The notes below the pieces were generated by a model. It was not told the DNA's origin, did no database searches, and saw nothing but the letters and a program-made list of their open reading frames with translations. A stretch of 64,000 bases of DNA, taken from NCBI GenBank assembly GCA_030540715.1, contig JAUNVQ010000007.1, forward strand, positions 1 through 64,000. The letters are read 5' to 3'. Of this stretch, positions 19,109 through 28,175 are shown piece after piece. Positions within the stretch are counted from its first letter, which is position 1. Every line of letters starts with the position of its first letter. The stretch is from Actinomycetaceae bacterium. Lineage in GTDB: Bacteria > Actinomycetota > Actinomycetes > Actinomycetales > Actinomycetaceae. Made by a program: the position numbers and the translations under genes.

Positions 19109-19597
19109 ATGCTGCCCTTTGATCAACTTTATCAAGAGGTTATTCTTGAACATGCCGCTGCTAAACATGGCAGGGGCGATCTTGATAGTATGCAGGCCAC
19201 ATCCCATCAAACGAACCCGACCTGCGGTGATGAAGTGACGTTAGGTGTGGTATTAGACGGTGACGTGTTACAGTCGTTATCGTGGGATGGGCAGGGCTGC
19301 TCAATTTCGCAAGCATCCTTGTCGATGATGACTGATCTTGTTGTTGGGAAGCACTGTCAGCAGATAGAAGACTTGTGGTCAAAATTTTCACAAATGATGC
19401 ACTCACGAGGTAAAGAGATACCTGATGACATTTTAGATGCTTTAGAAGATGCTGCTTCGCTGCAAGGAACATCGCAGTTTCCTAACAGGGTGAAGTGTGC
19501 GCTGTTAGGGTGGATGGCATTACGAGACGCTATAGCATTGGCTAGTCACAGCGAAGGAAAATCGGCATCTGGTAAAGCTACTGCGCCGCACTGTTAG
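19109..19597 (+). CDS. sufU: SufU, zinc-dependent sulfur-transfer protein
   Basis: 162 residues, IscU-like fold. The three conserved cysteines are visible: C39 in NPTCGDEV, C64 in GQGCSISQASLSMM and C130 in RVKCALLGWMAL; with an Asp they bind zinc in SufU. In Firmicutes and actinomycetes SufU accepts persulfide from SufS. It starts 3 bp after sufS. Confidence 0.94.
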   Translation: MLPFDQLYQEVILEHAAAKHGRGDLDSMQATSHQTNPTCGDEVTLGVVLDGDVLQSLSWDGQGCSISQASLSMMTDLVVGKHCQQIEDLWSKFSQMMHSRGKEIPDDILDALEDAASLQGTSQFPNRVKCALLGWMALRDAIALASHSEGKSASGKATAPHC

Positions 19598-19656
19598 AGA
19601 GCTAGTAAACGGTGCGCCAGTGATATGGTAGAGGTAACAGACAGTAAGGAAAAGCT

Positions 19657-20064
19657 ATGACAAATCCAATGGCATCACCCGAACCTGTGCCGCAGCGTTT
19701 TGCAGAGGTTCATGAGCGCGATGAGATACCAGCAGGCAATACGACCAATTCCCAGGGGGTTACTGAAGAAGATGTGTTGGAAGCCCTCCGCGACGTGATA
19801 GACCCTGAACTTGGTATCAATGTTGTTGATTTAGGGCTTATTTATGGAGTGAGCTTTAGTGAGGATGACGGTGCCATTATTGATATGACGTTGACATCTG
19901 CCGCATGCCCACTTACTGATGTATTAGAGCAGCAGGTAAATATGGTGCTATCGACGATGGTTCCATCAGTTGTTCTGAACTGGGTGTGGATGCCGCCGTG
20001 GGGACCCGATAGAATTACAGAAGATGGGCGTGACCAGTTACGGTCTTTAGGTTTTAACGTGTAG
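19657..20064 (+). CDS. sufT: SufT-like MIP18/DUF59 Fe-S assembly factor
   Basis: 135 residues. After about 40 poorly conserved residues comes VTEEDVLEALRDVIDPELG, IDMTLTSAACPLTDVLEQQV and NWVWMPPWGPDRI, the DUF59 core with its single Cys. Such proteins (PaaD/SufT type) end many suf operons and help maturation of Fe-S proteins. The 59-bp gap after sufU has its own AGGAAAA site. A weak hairpin (AGCAG-TAT-CTGCT, 20063-20075) overlaps the stop. Confidence 0.88.
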   Translation: MTNPMASPEPVPQRFAEVHERDEIPAGNTTNSQGVTEEDVLEALRDVIDPELGINVVDLGLIYGVSFSEDDGAIIDMTLTSAACPLTDVLEQQVNMVLSTMVPSVVLNWVWMPPWGPDRITEDGRDQLRSLGFNV

Positions 20065-20134
20065 CAGTATCTGCTGTTTCATGTAAGTCAGAGTAAGGAT
20101 ACTAGATTCCGGACGATTGGTCGTGTTGTTGATA

Positions 20135-21616
20135 CTAGCCTTGTAGGGCCACCCACAGGCGTGCCCGTACGCCCGGGTCGTCAAGGTGTACATCAAGCTT
20201 TTCTTCTATTTTCTTTAATCGATGTAGCAAGGTATTTCTGTGTATACCCAGTTCGCCGGCAATAGTTGAACGTATGCCGTTGTTGTGAATAAAAGATGTC
20301 AGGGTATGATAAAGCTCCTTATCACGAAGGTTATTCTTGAGTTCTTGACTCAGTGTTTGCATTGTGTCAAGGCCAATAAGACGAAGCAAATCGTCTGATC
20401 GTAACTGCTGCCATGTGATCACAGGTTCATCTGATGAGGTAATGCGAAGTGCGGCACGTGCAGCATGTAGTGAATGAGCAAGATCCGATAATGTCACTTT
20501 GGGGCCTATACCTGCCCGTAATGATTCATCAGTGCATATATTGTCAATGGTGGATCTCATGAAAGGAAGCAGCCGCGGCGAGATAGCAATCACTAATTGA
20601 TGATCTTCCATTCCGGCAATAATTGGAGGGGTATGCGGTGAGACAAGGTTAACTAGTCGGTCAATAATATCGTCGAAGAGGAAAGAGTTGTTATGCGACT
20701 GGCTATCAATAACACAAATGTGACAGTGATTGTCAAGAGGCTGCGCTAAAGGAAATACTGTCGCAGCTAACAAACGGGTGGTGGAAAGATCTCCTTGCAA
20801 AGCACACAGAAGGCTGTGATGTAGAAGTTTTTTTGATTGGGCGCGAAGATCTGCTTGTGTGTCAAGAAAAAATCCTAAAAGAAGGCTTGCAGAGTGAAGA
20901 AGATCGGTTTGCCAGCGTGCAAGGTTTTGCTTACTTGTACAAACGAGAGCACAGTATCCTTGAGTATTCGTTTCACAACGAAATGCCCAGTGTTTATGAT
21001 AGTTCACCATTGATTGACGCTGTAGGCCCTCTACAAGACGCTGCGCACTGTCACTTTCAATACTGTGATGTGTGGGATGGGCACGAAGAACTCTTTTTGT
21101 AGCTGAAATAAGAGCAACGTGACACATGAGCTCTTTGCCCAGGACGTCAATACATGATGATAGTGGATCCATCGAGCGAACAGCTTGAATAATGTGGCCT
21201 TGAGCATGAAGGAAACGCTGTTCGCCCTCTTTTTGTTCACTGTGGACAAGTTCGGCAACCATACGCGTGATACGAACAAAGGGCGTTTGCTTGGGCACGT
21301 CAAAAAGGTTCATGTGATAACGTTTGCATGCACGAATGGCAGCGGTGGGAATATTATCAACGGCAATATCACTGGCAATACCAATTGCTGAAACTGAGTG
21401 ACGTTGAAGCCGTTTGATATAGGAATTCCACTGTTGAGTGGATGCATCAACTAGTTCTTGAGCAGTAGTAAGAAGCAGCTCGTCGCCCTCTAAAAATGGT
21501 GTCGGGTCGATAAGGTCAGATGTGGCTACCCAGCGAATTGTCTTCTCTGGGGAAGGGCACCACAGTGACTGAAGCCTGCAGTGGGGTTGGCTCAGGACAT
21601 CACCTACACAAACCAT
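20135..21616 (-). CDS. PucR-type transcriptional regulator of the GABA genes
   Basis: About 493 residues. The N-terminal PucR domain begins MVCVGDVLSQPHCRLQSLW; a GGDEF-like middle follows; the C-terminus holds the PucR/CdaR helix-turn-helix (HNNGIRSTIAGELGIHRNTL then LHRLKKIEEKLD). The frame opens at 21661, but that start would place the palindrome at 21627-21656 inside coding sequence, and the domain begins at the ATG at 21616. It is divergent from gabT, as the PucR-type GabR of Corynebacterium glutamicum is from its gab genes, so it probably controls GABA use. Confidence 0.85.
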   Translation of the reverse strand: MVCVGDVLSQPHCRLQSLWCPSPEKTIRWVATSDLIDPTPFLEGDELLLTTAQELVDASTQQWNSYIKRLQRHSVSAIGIASDIAVDNIPTAAIRACKRYHMNLFDVPKQTPFVRITRMVAELVHSEQKEGEQRFLHAQGHIIQAVRSMDPLSSCIDVLGKELMCHVALISATKRVLRAHPTHHSIESDSAQRLVEGLQRQSMVNYHKHWAFRCETNTQGYCALVCTSKQNLARWQTDLLHSASLLLGFFLDTQADLRAQSKKLLHHSLLCALQGDLSTTRLLAATVFPLAQPLDNHCHICVIDSQSHNNSFLFDDIIDRLVNLVSPHTPPIIAGMEDHQLVIAISPRLLPFMRSTIDNICTDESLRAGIGPKVTLSDLAHSLHAARAALRITSSDEPVITWQQLRSDDLLRLIGLDTMQTLSQELKNNLRDKELYHTLTSFIHNNGIRSTIAGELGIHRNTLLHRLKKIEEKLDVHLDDPGVRARLWVALQG

Positions 21617-21626
21617 AGTGTAATTA

Positions 21627-21656
21627 TTGCACAATATGATGGTGGGTATTGTGCAA
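21627..21656. promoter_or_regulatory. Perfect 10-N10-10 palindrome between pucR and gabT
   Basis: TTGCACAATA (21627-21636), a 10-bp spacer and TATTGTGCAA (21647-21656) form a perfect inverted repeat 10 bp upstream of the regulator start and about 90 bp upstream of gabT. It is the obvious operator for the PucR-type regulator. The sequence is seen; binding is inferred. Confidence 0.75.
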
Positions 21657-21745
21657 AACATTCCTTTTCTTCTGGGGTGCCTACCAATAAAGTAGAAGAG
21701 TCATCAATCTTATGACGCCTCAGCTTTTCATGAAGGAGGACACCA

Positions 21746-23062
21746 ATGTCATCATCAGCTCGTAGAATTGTCACACAGCTACCCGGGCCGCGAAGTAAAG
21801 AACTTGATAAACGCAAGCAAGACAGCGTCGCTAGAGGCGTATCCAACCAAAATCCAATATATGCCGTTGACGTTGGCGGAGGGATTATTGAAGATGTTGA
21901 TGGTAACCGCTTTGTTGACTTAGGATCAGGTATTGCAGTGACAACAGTAGGAGCTTCTCACCCAGCAGTGGTCAAAGCAATTCACAACCAAGCAGAACGA
22001 TTTACCCACACCTGCTTTATGGTGACACCCTATGCAGAATATGTTGAACTTGCCGAAAAACTCAACCAGATCACCCCCGGAGATTTTAGTAAAAAAACCT
22101 GCTTTTTTAACTCAGGTGCTGAATGTGTGGAAAACGCCGTAAAAATAGCGCGGGCTTACACAAAAAAGAAAGCGGTAGTGGCCTTTGAAAATGCCTATCA
22201 TGGCAGAACAAACCTGACAATGTCTATGACAGGTAAAGCTGTTCCGTATAAAGCAGGTTTTGGTCCTTTCACTCCGGAAGTTTATCGCGCGCCGATGTCT
22301 TATCCGTTCCATGATGGTCTTGATGGACACCAGGCGGCGCAGCGAACCATCACAATGATAGAACGCTATATTACTCCCGATGAGGTTGCCTGTGTGATTA
22401 TTGAGCCTATTCAGGGCGAAGGTGGGTTTATTGTACCCGCACCAGGATTTTTGAAAGAAGTAGTGAGCTATTGTCGTGACAATAATATCGTGTTTATTGC
22501 CGATGAAGTTCAAAGTGGGTTTGGGCGCACAGGACAGATGTTTGCCTGCGAACACGAAGACATTGAGCCCGACATTATGTGCACCGCAAAAGGTATTGCT
22601 GCTGGTATGCCTTTGTCAGCGGTGACAGGTAGAGCAGAGATAATGGATGTTGTTGATCCAGGGGGGCTGGGTGGTACCTATGGCGGTAACCCGTTAAGCT
22701 GCGCAGCAGGCCTAGCAGTGATTGATGAGTTCAAAAACGGTAAGTGGCTTGAAAAAGCACGGCGAATTGAACAGATTTTGACAACACGCCTTCACAAAAT
22801 GGCCCTCAATGACCCACGTATCGGTGAAATAAGAGGACGAGGAGCCATGATTGGTGTTGAATTTGTTGAACCTGGAACCACCACACCATTGGCGCGAGTG
22901 GTCAAAGAAGTACAAAAAAAGATGTACAATGAAGGTGTTATCATTCTGACCTGCGGTTTAGGTGGTAATGTCATCCGTTTTCTTCCGCCTTTGTCCATAG
23001 ACGAAGAAGTTTTAGAAGATGCACTTACTGTGCTTGAAGAATCTTTGAAAGAGGTGCAATAA
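21746..23062 (+). CDS. gabT: 4-aminobutyrate aminotransferase
   Basis: 438 residues. Class III PLP aminotransferase converting GABA and 2-oxoglutarate to succinate semialdehyde and glutamate. ADEVQSGFGRTGQMFACEH and the PLP lysine K282 (CTAKGIAAGMPLSAV) are visible; FFNSGAECVENAVKIAR and ENAYHGRTNLTMSMTGK are typical of GabT. GAAGGAGG lies 8 bp before the ATG. It heads an operon with gdh (which begins directly after its stop) and gabD. Confidence 0.92.
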   Translation: MSSSARRIVTQLPGPRSKELDKRKQDSVARGVSNQNPIYAVDVGGGIIEDVDGNRFVDLGSGIAVTTVGASHPAVVKAIHNQAERFTHTCFMVTPYAEYVELAEKLNQITPGDFSKKTCFFNSGAECVENAVKIARAYTKKKAVVAFENAYHGRTNLTMSMTGKAVPYKAGFGPFTPEVYRAPMSYPFHDGLDGHQAAQRTITMIERYITPDEVACVIIEPIQGEGGFIVPAPGFLKEVVSYCRDNNIVFIADEVQSGFGRTGQMFACEHEDIEPDIMCTAKGIAAGMPLSAVTGRAEIMDVVDPGGLGGTYGGNPLSCAAGLAVIDEFKNGKWLEKARRIEQILTTRLHKMALNDPRIGEIRGRGAMIGVEFVEPGTTTPLARVVKEVQKKMYNEGVIILTCGLGGNVIRFLPPLSIDEEVLEDALTVLEESLKEVQ

Positions 23063-24310
23063 ATGTCTGAAGCGAATCCCTTAGACAATGCCAGAAAACA
23101 GTTAAAAGAAGCTCAAAGAATTTTAGGGTTTAATGACGCTACTTTTGACAACCTGATGACCTCGCGGCGTGAATTGGCTGTGACGATTCCGCTTCAACGT
23201 GATGATGGAACCGAGGAGGTTCTTCGCGGTTTTCGTGTTCAACACAATTTTACTCGTGGGCCGGGTAAAGGCGGTGTACGTTATGCGCCCAATGTGAACT
23301 TCGATGAAGTTCGTGCTCTTGCTATGTGGATGACGTGGAAATGTGCACTGCTTGACCTGCCATATGGTGGGGCTAAAGGTGGGGTGACTGTTGATCCTAC
23401 AAAATATAGTAAGACGGAGCTTGAACGTATTACACGGCGCTACACCACAGAGATCTCTCCAATTATTGGTCCAGAAAAGGATATTCCAGCGCCCGATATG
23501 GGAACCGATAGTCAAACAATGGCCTGGATGATGGATACTTATTCATTGATAAAAGGCTATACAGTATTGGGAGTATGTACAGGTAAACCTGTTGATGTGG
23601 GTGGTTCTCTAGGGCGTGAAGAATCAACATCACTTGGTGTAGCAATTACAGGCCTTGAGGCACTGAAAGCACGAAAGATTGACCCAACACAGGCAACTGG
23701 TGTAGTCCAAGGCTTCGGGAAAGTCGGTGCAGATGCGGCCCGTTTCTTCCACGAAGCAGGTGTTACAATAGTGGCGGTATCTGATGTTTACGGCGCCATT
23801 TATCACAAGAATGGTATCAATATTCCAGAGCTCAAAAAATATGTTGCTGGAACAGGTAAAGTTGTTGGTTTCCCGGGCGCGTCACCTATCGATCCTGAAG
23901 AAATGCTCACACTTGATGTTGATGTATTAGTACCGGCGGCAGTAGAAAACGTATTGACTGGCGACAACGCTGAAGACATTGCGGCACCAATTATTGTTGA
24001 GGGAGCAAACGGCCCCACAACTGCAGCAGCAGATGAAGTATTTAACCGTAAAAACAAAATGGTTGTTCCCGATATTTTGGCAAACTCTGGTGGCGTATTG
24101 GTTTCCTATTATGAATGGGTGCAATCTAATCAAGCGCACTGGTGGTCGCTGCAACAGATTCACGAACAGCAACGTGAAAGAATGATGCGTGCCTGGAATG
24201 ACGTTATCAAGTACGCTCAAGACAAAGACGTTGCCTACCGCACAGCTGCAACAGTGCTTGCTGTGGAAAGGGTCGTCAATGCTCATCGTCTGCGCGGACT
24301 ATATCCCTAA
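23063..24310 (+). CDS. gdh: NAD(P)-dependent glutamate dehydrogenase
   Basis: 415 residues, the short hexameric class similar to RocG/GudB. GGVRYAPNVNFDEVRALA, MTWKCALLDLPYGGAKGG with the catalytic lysines, and the Rossmann motif GFGKVGADAARFF are present. It begins at the base after the gabT stop. In this operon it would return glutamate made by GabT to 2-oxoglutarate with release of ammonia, closing the transamination cycle. The coenzyme (NAD or NADP) cannot be told by eye. Confidence 0.92.
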   Translation: MSEANPLDNARKQLKEAQRILGFNDATFDNLMTSRRELAVTIPLQRDDGTEEVLRGFRVQHNFTRGPGKGGVRYAPNVNFDEVRALAMWMTWKCALLDLPYGGAKGGVTVDPTKYSKTELERITRRYTTEISPIIGPEKDIPAPDMGTDSQTMAWMMDTYSLIKGYTVLGVCTGKPVDVGGSLGREESTSLGVAITGLEALKARKIDPTQATGVVQGFGKVGADAARFFHEAGVTIVAVSDVYGAIYHKNGINIPELKKYVAGTGKVVGFPGASPIDPEEMLTLDVDVLVPAAVENVLTGDNAEDIAAPIIVEGANGPTTAAADEVFNRKNKMVVPDILANSGGVLVSYYEWVQSNQAHWWSLQQIHEQQRERMMRAWNDVIKYAQDKDVAYRTAATVLAVERVVNAHRLRGLYP

Positions 24311-24328
24311 AGTGAAAAGAAGAACAGT

Positions 24329-25810
24329 ATGACACAAGAAGCCACACAAGAGTTAGCATACAGCTATATTGAACAACTTGACCCGGTTCACGGGCTATTT
24401 ATTGATGGAAACTATCTTGCAAGTGCCTCGGGTGACACATTTGATGTGCATGATCCAGCAACAACGCGCACGATTTGTGCCATGCCCTCGGCAACAGAAG
24501 AACAAGTCGACCACGCGGTGGATGCAGCAGCGAAAGCACTTCCATCTTGGCGCAAGGTCGCTCCACGTCAACGTAGCGAAATCCTGCGGCGCGCCTTTGA
24601 ACTAATGCTTGAACAGCACCATGAACTTGCCGCATTGATGAGCTTAGAAAATGGCAAATCAATTGCTGATTCCTATGCAGAAGTTACCTATGCGGCAGAG
24701 TTTTTCCGATGGTTTAGTGAAGAAGCTGTGCGAAGTGACGGAGACTATTGCCAATCACCCGCAGGGGGAACACGAACGATTGTTACCAGGCAACCTATTG
24801 GAGTGGCAGCTCTTATTACTCCGTGGAACTTCCCAGCAGCCATGGCAACACGAAAAATTGGTCCCGCCCTTGCAGCAGGATGTACGGTGGTGTTGAAGCC
24901 GGCCTCTGAAACGCCCATCACTGCTTTAGCGGTATGCCGTATCCTTGAACAGGCCGGTGTTCCCAAAGGCGTGGTGAATATGGTGACATCTTCTTCGTCA
25001 TCGATGGTGTCGCAACGCTGGCTTGAAGATCCCCGCGTGCGGATGGTTTCGTTTACAGGCTCAACGCGGGTGGGCTCACTTTTGATGGGGCTTGCAGCGA
25101 AACGGATTGTCACATCGTCAATGGAACTTGGCGGTAACGCGAGTTTTATCATCGGTAAAAATGCTGATATTGAAGCAGCTGTTGAGGGGGCAATGATTGC
25201 AAAATATCGGAATGCAGGTCAGGCGTGTACCGCTGCCAACCGATTTTTTGTTCATAAAGATGTTGTGGATGAATTCGTTGATGCATTTGGTCAAAAGATT
25301 AAGGCACTTAGTGTTGGTCCAGCATTTAGCGGCGCAGATATTGGGCCGATGGTCAATAAAAAAGCTCAAGAAACAATTACAGCACTGCTTGAAGAGGCAA
25401 TTGCCAACGGGGCTCATATTCTTGCGCAATCGGGTGATATTCCCGATGAGGGATATTTTGTACGGCCCACATTGTTGCAGGTGGACAGCGCACAAGCCAG
25501 GGTGATGCAAGAAGAAATATTTGGGCCTATTGCACCCATCGTAACTTTTGATGATGACGAGACTATGATACAGCAGGCGAACTCTGTTGAAATGGGCTTG
25601 GCTTCCTATGTTTTTGATGAAGATATCAAATGGGCTCTTACCGTTGCTGAATCATTGGAAACTGGGATGATTGGTGTAAATCGTGGTGCAATCTCGGATC
25701 CGGCAACACCGTTTGGTGGATTCAAGCAGTCAGGCATTGGGCGTGAAGGAGCTCGTGAAGGGTTGAGAGAATTCCAAGAAACACAGTATTTCTCGGTGGC
25801 ATGGAAGTAA
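24329..25810 (+). CDS. gabD: Succinate-semialdehyde dehydrogenase
   Basis: 493 residues, aldehyde dehydrogenase superfamily. ITPWNFPAAMATRKIGPALAA, VVLKPASETP, FTGSTRVGS, ELGGNASFI and the catalytic Cys C300 in NAGQACTAANRFFV fit the GabD/SSADH group. It oxidises succinate semialdehyde to succinate, the last step after GabT. A strong hairpin terminator (25838-25878) follows 28 bp after the stop and ends the operon. Confidence 0.9.
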   Translation: MTQEATQELAYSYIEQLDPVHGLFIDGNYLASASGDTFDVHDPATTRTICAMPSATEEQVDHAVDAAAKALPSWRKVAPRQRSEILRRAFELMLEQHHELAALMSLENGKSIADSYAEVTYAAEFFRWFSEEAVRSDGDYCQSPAGGTRTIVTRQPIGVAALITPWNFPAAMATRKIGPALAAGCTVVLKPASETPITALAVCRILEQAGVPKGVVNMVTSSSSSMVSQRWLEDPRVRMVSFTGSTRVGSLLMGLAAKRIVTSSMELGGNASFIIGKNADIEAAVEGAMIAKYRNAGQACTAANRFFVHKDVVDEFVDAFGQKIKALSVGPAFSGADIGPMVNKKAQETITALLEEAIANGAHILAQSGDIPDEGYFVRPTLLQVDSAQARVMQEEIFGPIAPIVTFDDDETMIQQANSVEMGLASYVFDEDIKWALTVAESLETGMIGVNRGAISDPATPFGGFKQSGIGREGAREGLREFQETQYFSVAWK

Positions 25811-25837
25811 AATTCAACACTTTGCTTGCTCAGGTAC

Positions 25838-25880
25838 AAAAAGTGAGAGGGCGCCATGGGGGAGTCCTCTCACTTTTTTA
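25838..25880 (+). terminator. Rho-independent terminator after gabD
   Basis: Arms AAAAAGTGAGAGG (25838-25850) and CCTCTCACTTTTT (25866-25878) pair perfectly over 13 bp around a 15-nt loop; the T-run is part of the 3' arm. The A-run at the 5' side makes it usable from either direction, but no reverse gene reads into it here. Confidence 0.9.
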
Positions 25881-25934
25881 CTTTGCCTACTATGAGCATC
25901 ATAAATGTTGAGGTATTCAGATAAACTAAATCCT

Positions 25935-26381
25935 ATGCTGGATACGATTTCAAAACAGATTATTACGATGCTTCAAGAGGATGGTCGCTGCTCGTATACG
26001 GCGATCAGCAAAAGAGTGGGCCTTTCAGAACCTGCAGTGCGCCAACGTGTAACAAAGCTTCAAAAAGAGGGCGCTATCCAAATTGTTGCCGTTACCGATC
26101 CCTCTACGATGGGTTATTCTTCGCAAGCCATGCTGGGATTGAAAGTGCATGGGCCAATCGAGGAATTGGCAACACGGTTAGCGCAACTCGATGAGGTTAT
26201 TTACGTGGTCTTTACGTCGGGGTCTTTCGACCTACTTGTTGAGGTAGTCTGTAAAGACGACACAGAGCTGATTCATTTTGTTGATCAAAACATTCGATGC
26301 GATGATGCTGTCGGCGCAGTACAAACCATGCGCTACCTTGGTATCCACCGACAAGACTACAACTGGGGTTTTATTGAATAA
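25935..26381 (+). CDS. Lrp/AsnC-family regulator
   Basis: About 148 residues. A helix-turn-helix (SYTAISKRVGLSEPAVRQRV) is followed by an RAM/AsnC effector domain (residues about 65-140). MLDTISKQIITMLQEDGR from ATG 25935 matches the usual family start; ATG 25905 is an alternative. No Shine-Dalgarno is seen before 25935, so a leaderless or very short leader is possible. It sits amid amino-acid catabolic genes and probably senses an amino acid; targets are unknown. Confidence 0.85.
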   Translation: MLDTISKQIITMLQEDGRCSYTAISKRVGLSEPAVRQRVTKLQKEGAIQIVAVTDPSTMGYSSQAMLGLKVHGPIEELATRLAQLDEVIYVVFTSGSFDLLVEVVCKDDTELIHFVDQNIRCDDAVGAVQTMRYLGIHRQDYNWGFIE

Positions 26382-26558
26382 GATAGTAGCTGCCCGTTGT
26401 GCTATGTAGAGGCGTGGTAATAGTGGGGTGCTGTCCGAACACGGATGACACAATGACACTTAGCGTGCTGCGTTGATGTGGGGCTGACACCGAATATGAC
26501 ATGTGCTTTTACTTATGTTTAAGGGCAGTTTCTTGCTATTAATGATACACAAATTAGT

Positions 26559-26568
26559 GGGGGGGGGG
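26559..26568. repeat. Ten-base G homopolymer in a convergent intergenic region
   Basis: Ten G in a row lie between the convergent Lrp and permease genes. GTGGGGG (26557-26563) can pair with CCCCCAC (26588-26594), but no T-run follows on either strand, so it is not a clear terminator. Such runs are prone to length change. Confidence 0.8.
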
Positions 26569-26624
26569 CTTTGTTTTTCACGCTAGGCCCCCACCACCGA
26601 CTGGCAGAGAGGAAAGAAAAGCTC

Positions 26625-28175
26625 CTAGATGTCTACGGTGACACTTTCTGGAGTATGTTCGGCAAACTCTTGTTCTTGCTTATCGTCGGCAATGCCTTGT
26701 GACAGACCAGTTTTACCGAAAAAGAAATCAGGGTATCGCAGGCGCTGATAAACCATAATGACGATACCTAGACCTATCAGTAAAATTGCAAGCCAGAAAA
26801 CAAGCCCAATATGGAATATCTGCGATCCTGAACCAAATTCAGGATCCATTGATTCCACGATGGTTTGTACAAAAAGCCATGTTAATATCATTGCGCCAAT
26901 TAAAGGCATGAACAGCATGAACATGGCGTTTCTGAACGAATCGAACCACTTTTTACGGAAATACCATACACATGAATATGCTGTCAGACCATAGTAGAAA
27001 CAAATCATGATGCCCAGTGTTTGTACCGTATCCCACAGTACTTTTTCAGATAAAATGCGCATGACGGTATAGAAGATTGACGTTGCGATTGCCGAAAAAA
27101 TTGTGGCATATCCTGGTGTGAAGAAGCGCGGATGAATTCTGGCGAACTTTTTGCTCATGGCACCGTAATGTCCCATAGCAAGAAGTGTTCTTGCTGGTGA
27201 AACAAAAGTTGATTGCAAAGAAGCTGCTGACGATGTCAGCACTGCCAGCGAGATAAGTGCAGCAAATGAACCAAATACAGGATTAGCTAAAGCAAAGAAG
27301 ACATTGTTTTGAATATCTGGATTACCTAGACCAATCCCCGTTGTTCCTGTTCCCGCATAGACCATGGCCCCTAAAGAGACGAACAGGTAAATAAAGACAA
27401 CAATAACAACAGTCCATGTTGCTGCTTTACCAGGGGTTGATGACGCACCTTTTGTTTCTTCGTTCATGGTTAAGGTGACATCCCATCCCCAAAAGATAAA
27501 CAGTGATATTGAAATACCCGTGGCTAAGGTGCCAAAGCTCGATACTTCGAGCGGATTGAACCAGGATGCTTCAATAGGGGAAAAGTTTGGGACATGCAGT
27601 ACATAGCCTTCGTAGAACATGACACAACCAAAGCCAATAAAAATCAGTAGCTGCAATGACACCAGAATATATTGGATACGCTGCGTGGTTTGCATATCTC
27701 GGTACGAAATGAAGGTTGCCAAAAACATGAATATAAGACATGTTGCAATATTGATAACAGGATCACGTGTTAGTGAGGCAACCCACGGGCTCCACTCTTG
27801 AGACACCAGCTGTGAAATCAGCAGAAAAAAGAAGTCAACAGCAATACCCGCGATATTCGAGAGTACAACGCATGTAGCCACAATAAGGCCCCAGCCTGAA
27901 AGCCAGCCAACATAGGGCCCAAATGCGCGCACCCCCCACGTAAATGATGTGCCTGAATCAGGCATCACATTATTAAGCTCACGATAACCAAACGCTGTTA
28001 ACAGCATAGGAATAAATCCGATAAGAATAATTGCCGGCACTTGGTGCCCCACAGCTGCAGCTGTAGGGCCAAGTGCGCCAGTTAACGTGTAGGGCGGTGC
28101 AACGCAGGCTAACCCAATGGTGATAGCACCCAGTAACCCAACGGAACCTGCGCTTAATCCTTTATCTTTACTCAT
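26625..28175 (-). CDS. APC-superfamily amino acid/polyamine permease
   Basis: 516 residues, about 12 membrane helices. The start MSKDKGLSAGSVGLLGAI and GLACVAPPYTLTGALG in helix 1 are of the APC type; PDSGTSFTWGVRAFGPYVGWLSGWG and SPARTLLAMGHYGAMSKKFA are family signatures. It likely imports the substrate broken down by the flanking genes, probably a polyamine, GABA or another amino acid. Its ATG overlaps the stop of the universal stress protein gene by 4 bp, so the two are made together. Confidence 0.88.
   Translation of the reverse strand: MSKDKGLSAGSVGLLGAITIGLACVAPPYTLTGALGPTAAAVGHQVPAIILIGFIPMLLTAFGYRELNNVMPDSGTSFTWGVRAFGPYVGWLSGWGLIVATCVVLSNIAGIAVDFFFLLISQLVSQEWSPWVASLTRDPVINIATCLIFMFLATFISYRDMQTTQRIQYILVSLQLLIFIGFGCVMFYEGYVLHVPNFSPIEASWFNPLEVSSFGTLATGISISLFIFWGWDVTLTMNEETKGASSTPGKAATWTVVIVVFIYLFVSLGAMVYAGTGTTGIGLGNPDIQNNVFFALANPVFGSFAALISLAVLTSSAASLQSTFVSPARTLLAMGHYGAMSKKFARIHPRFFTPGYATIFSAIATSIFYTVMRILSEKVLWDTVQTLGIMICFYYGLTAYSCVWYFRKKWFDSFRNAMFMLFMPLIGAMILTWLFVQTIVESMDPEFGSGSQIFHIGLVFWLAILLIGLGIVIMVYQRLRYPDFFFGKTGLSQGIADDKQEQEFAEHTPESVTVDI

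Noticed and set aside
20098-20138. Direct repeat GATACTAG (20098-20105 and 20131-20138)
   Set aside because: Only 8 bp, and the second copy overlaps the regulator stop; probably chance.
21617-21661. Earlier start for the PucR-type regulator
   Set aside because: It would bury the palindromic operator in coding sequence, and the PucR domain begins at 21616.
26557-26594. GTGGGGG/CCCCCAC hairpin as a terminator
   Set aside because: 24-nt loop and no T-run on either strand.
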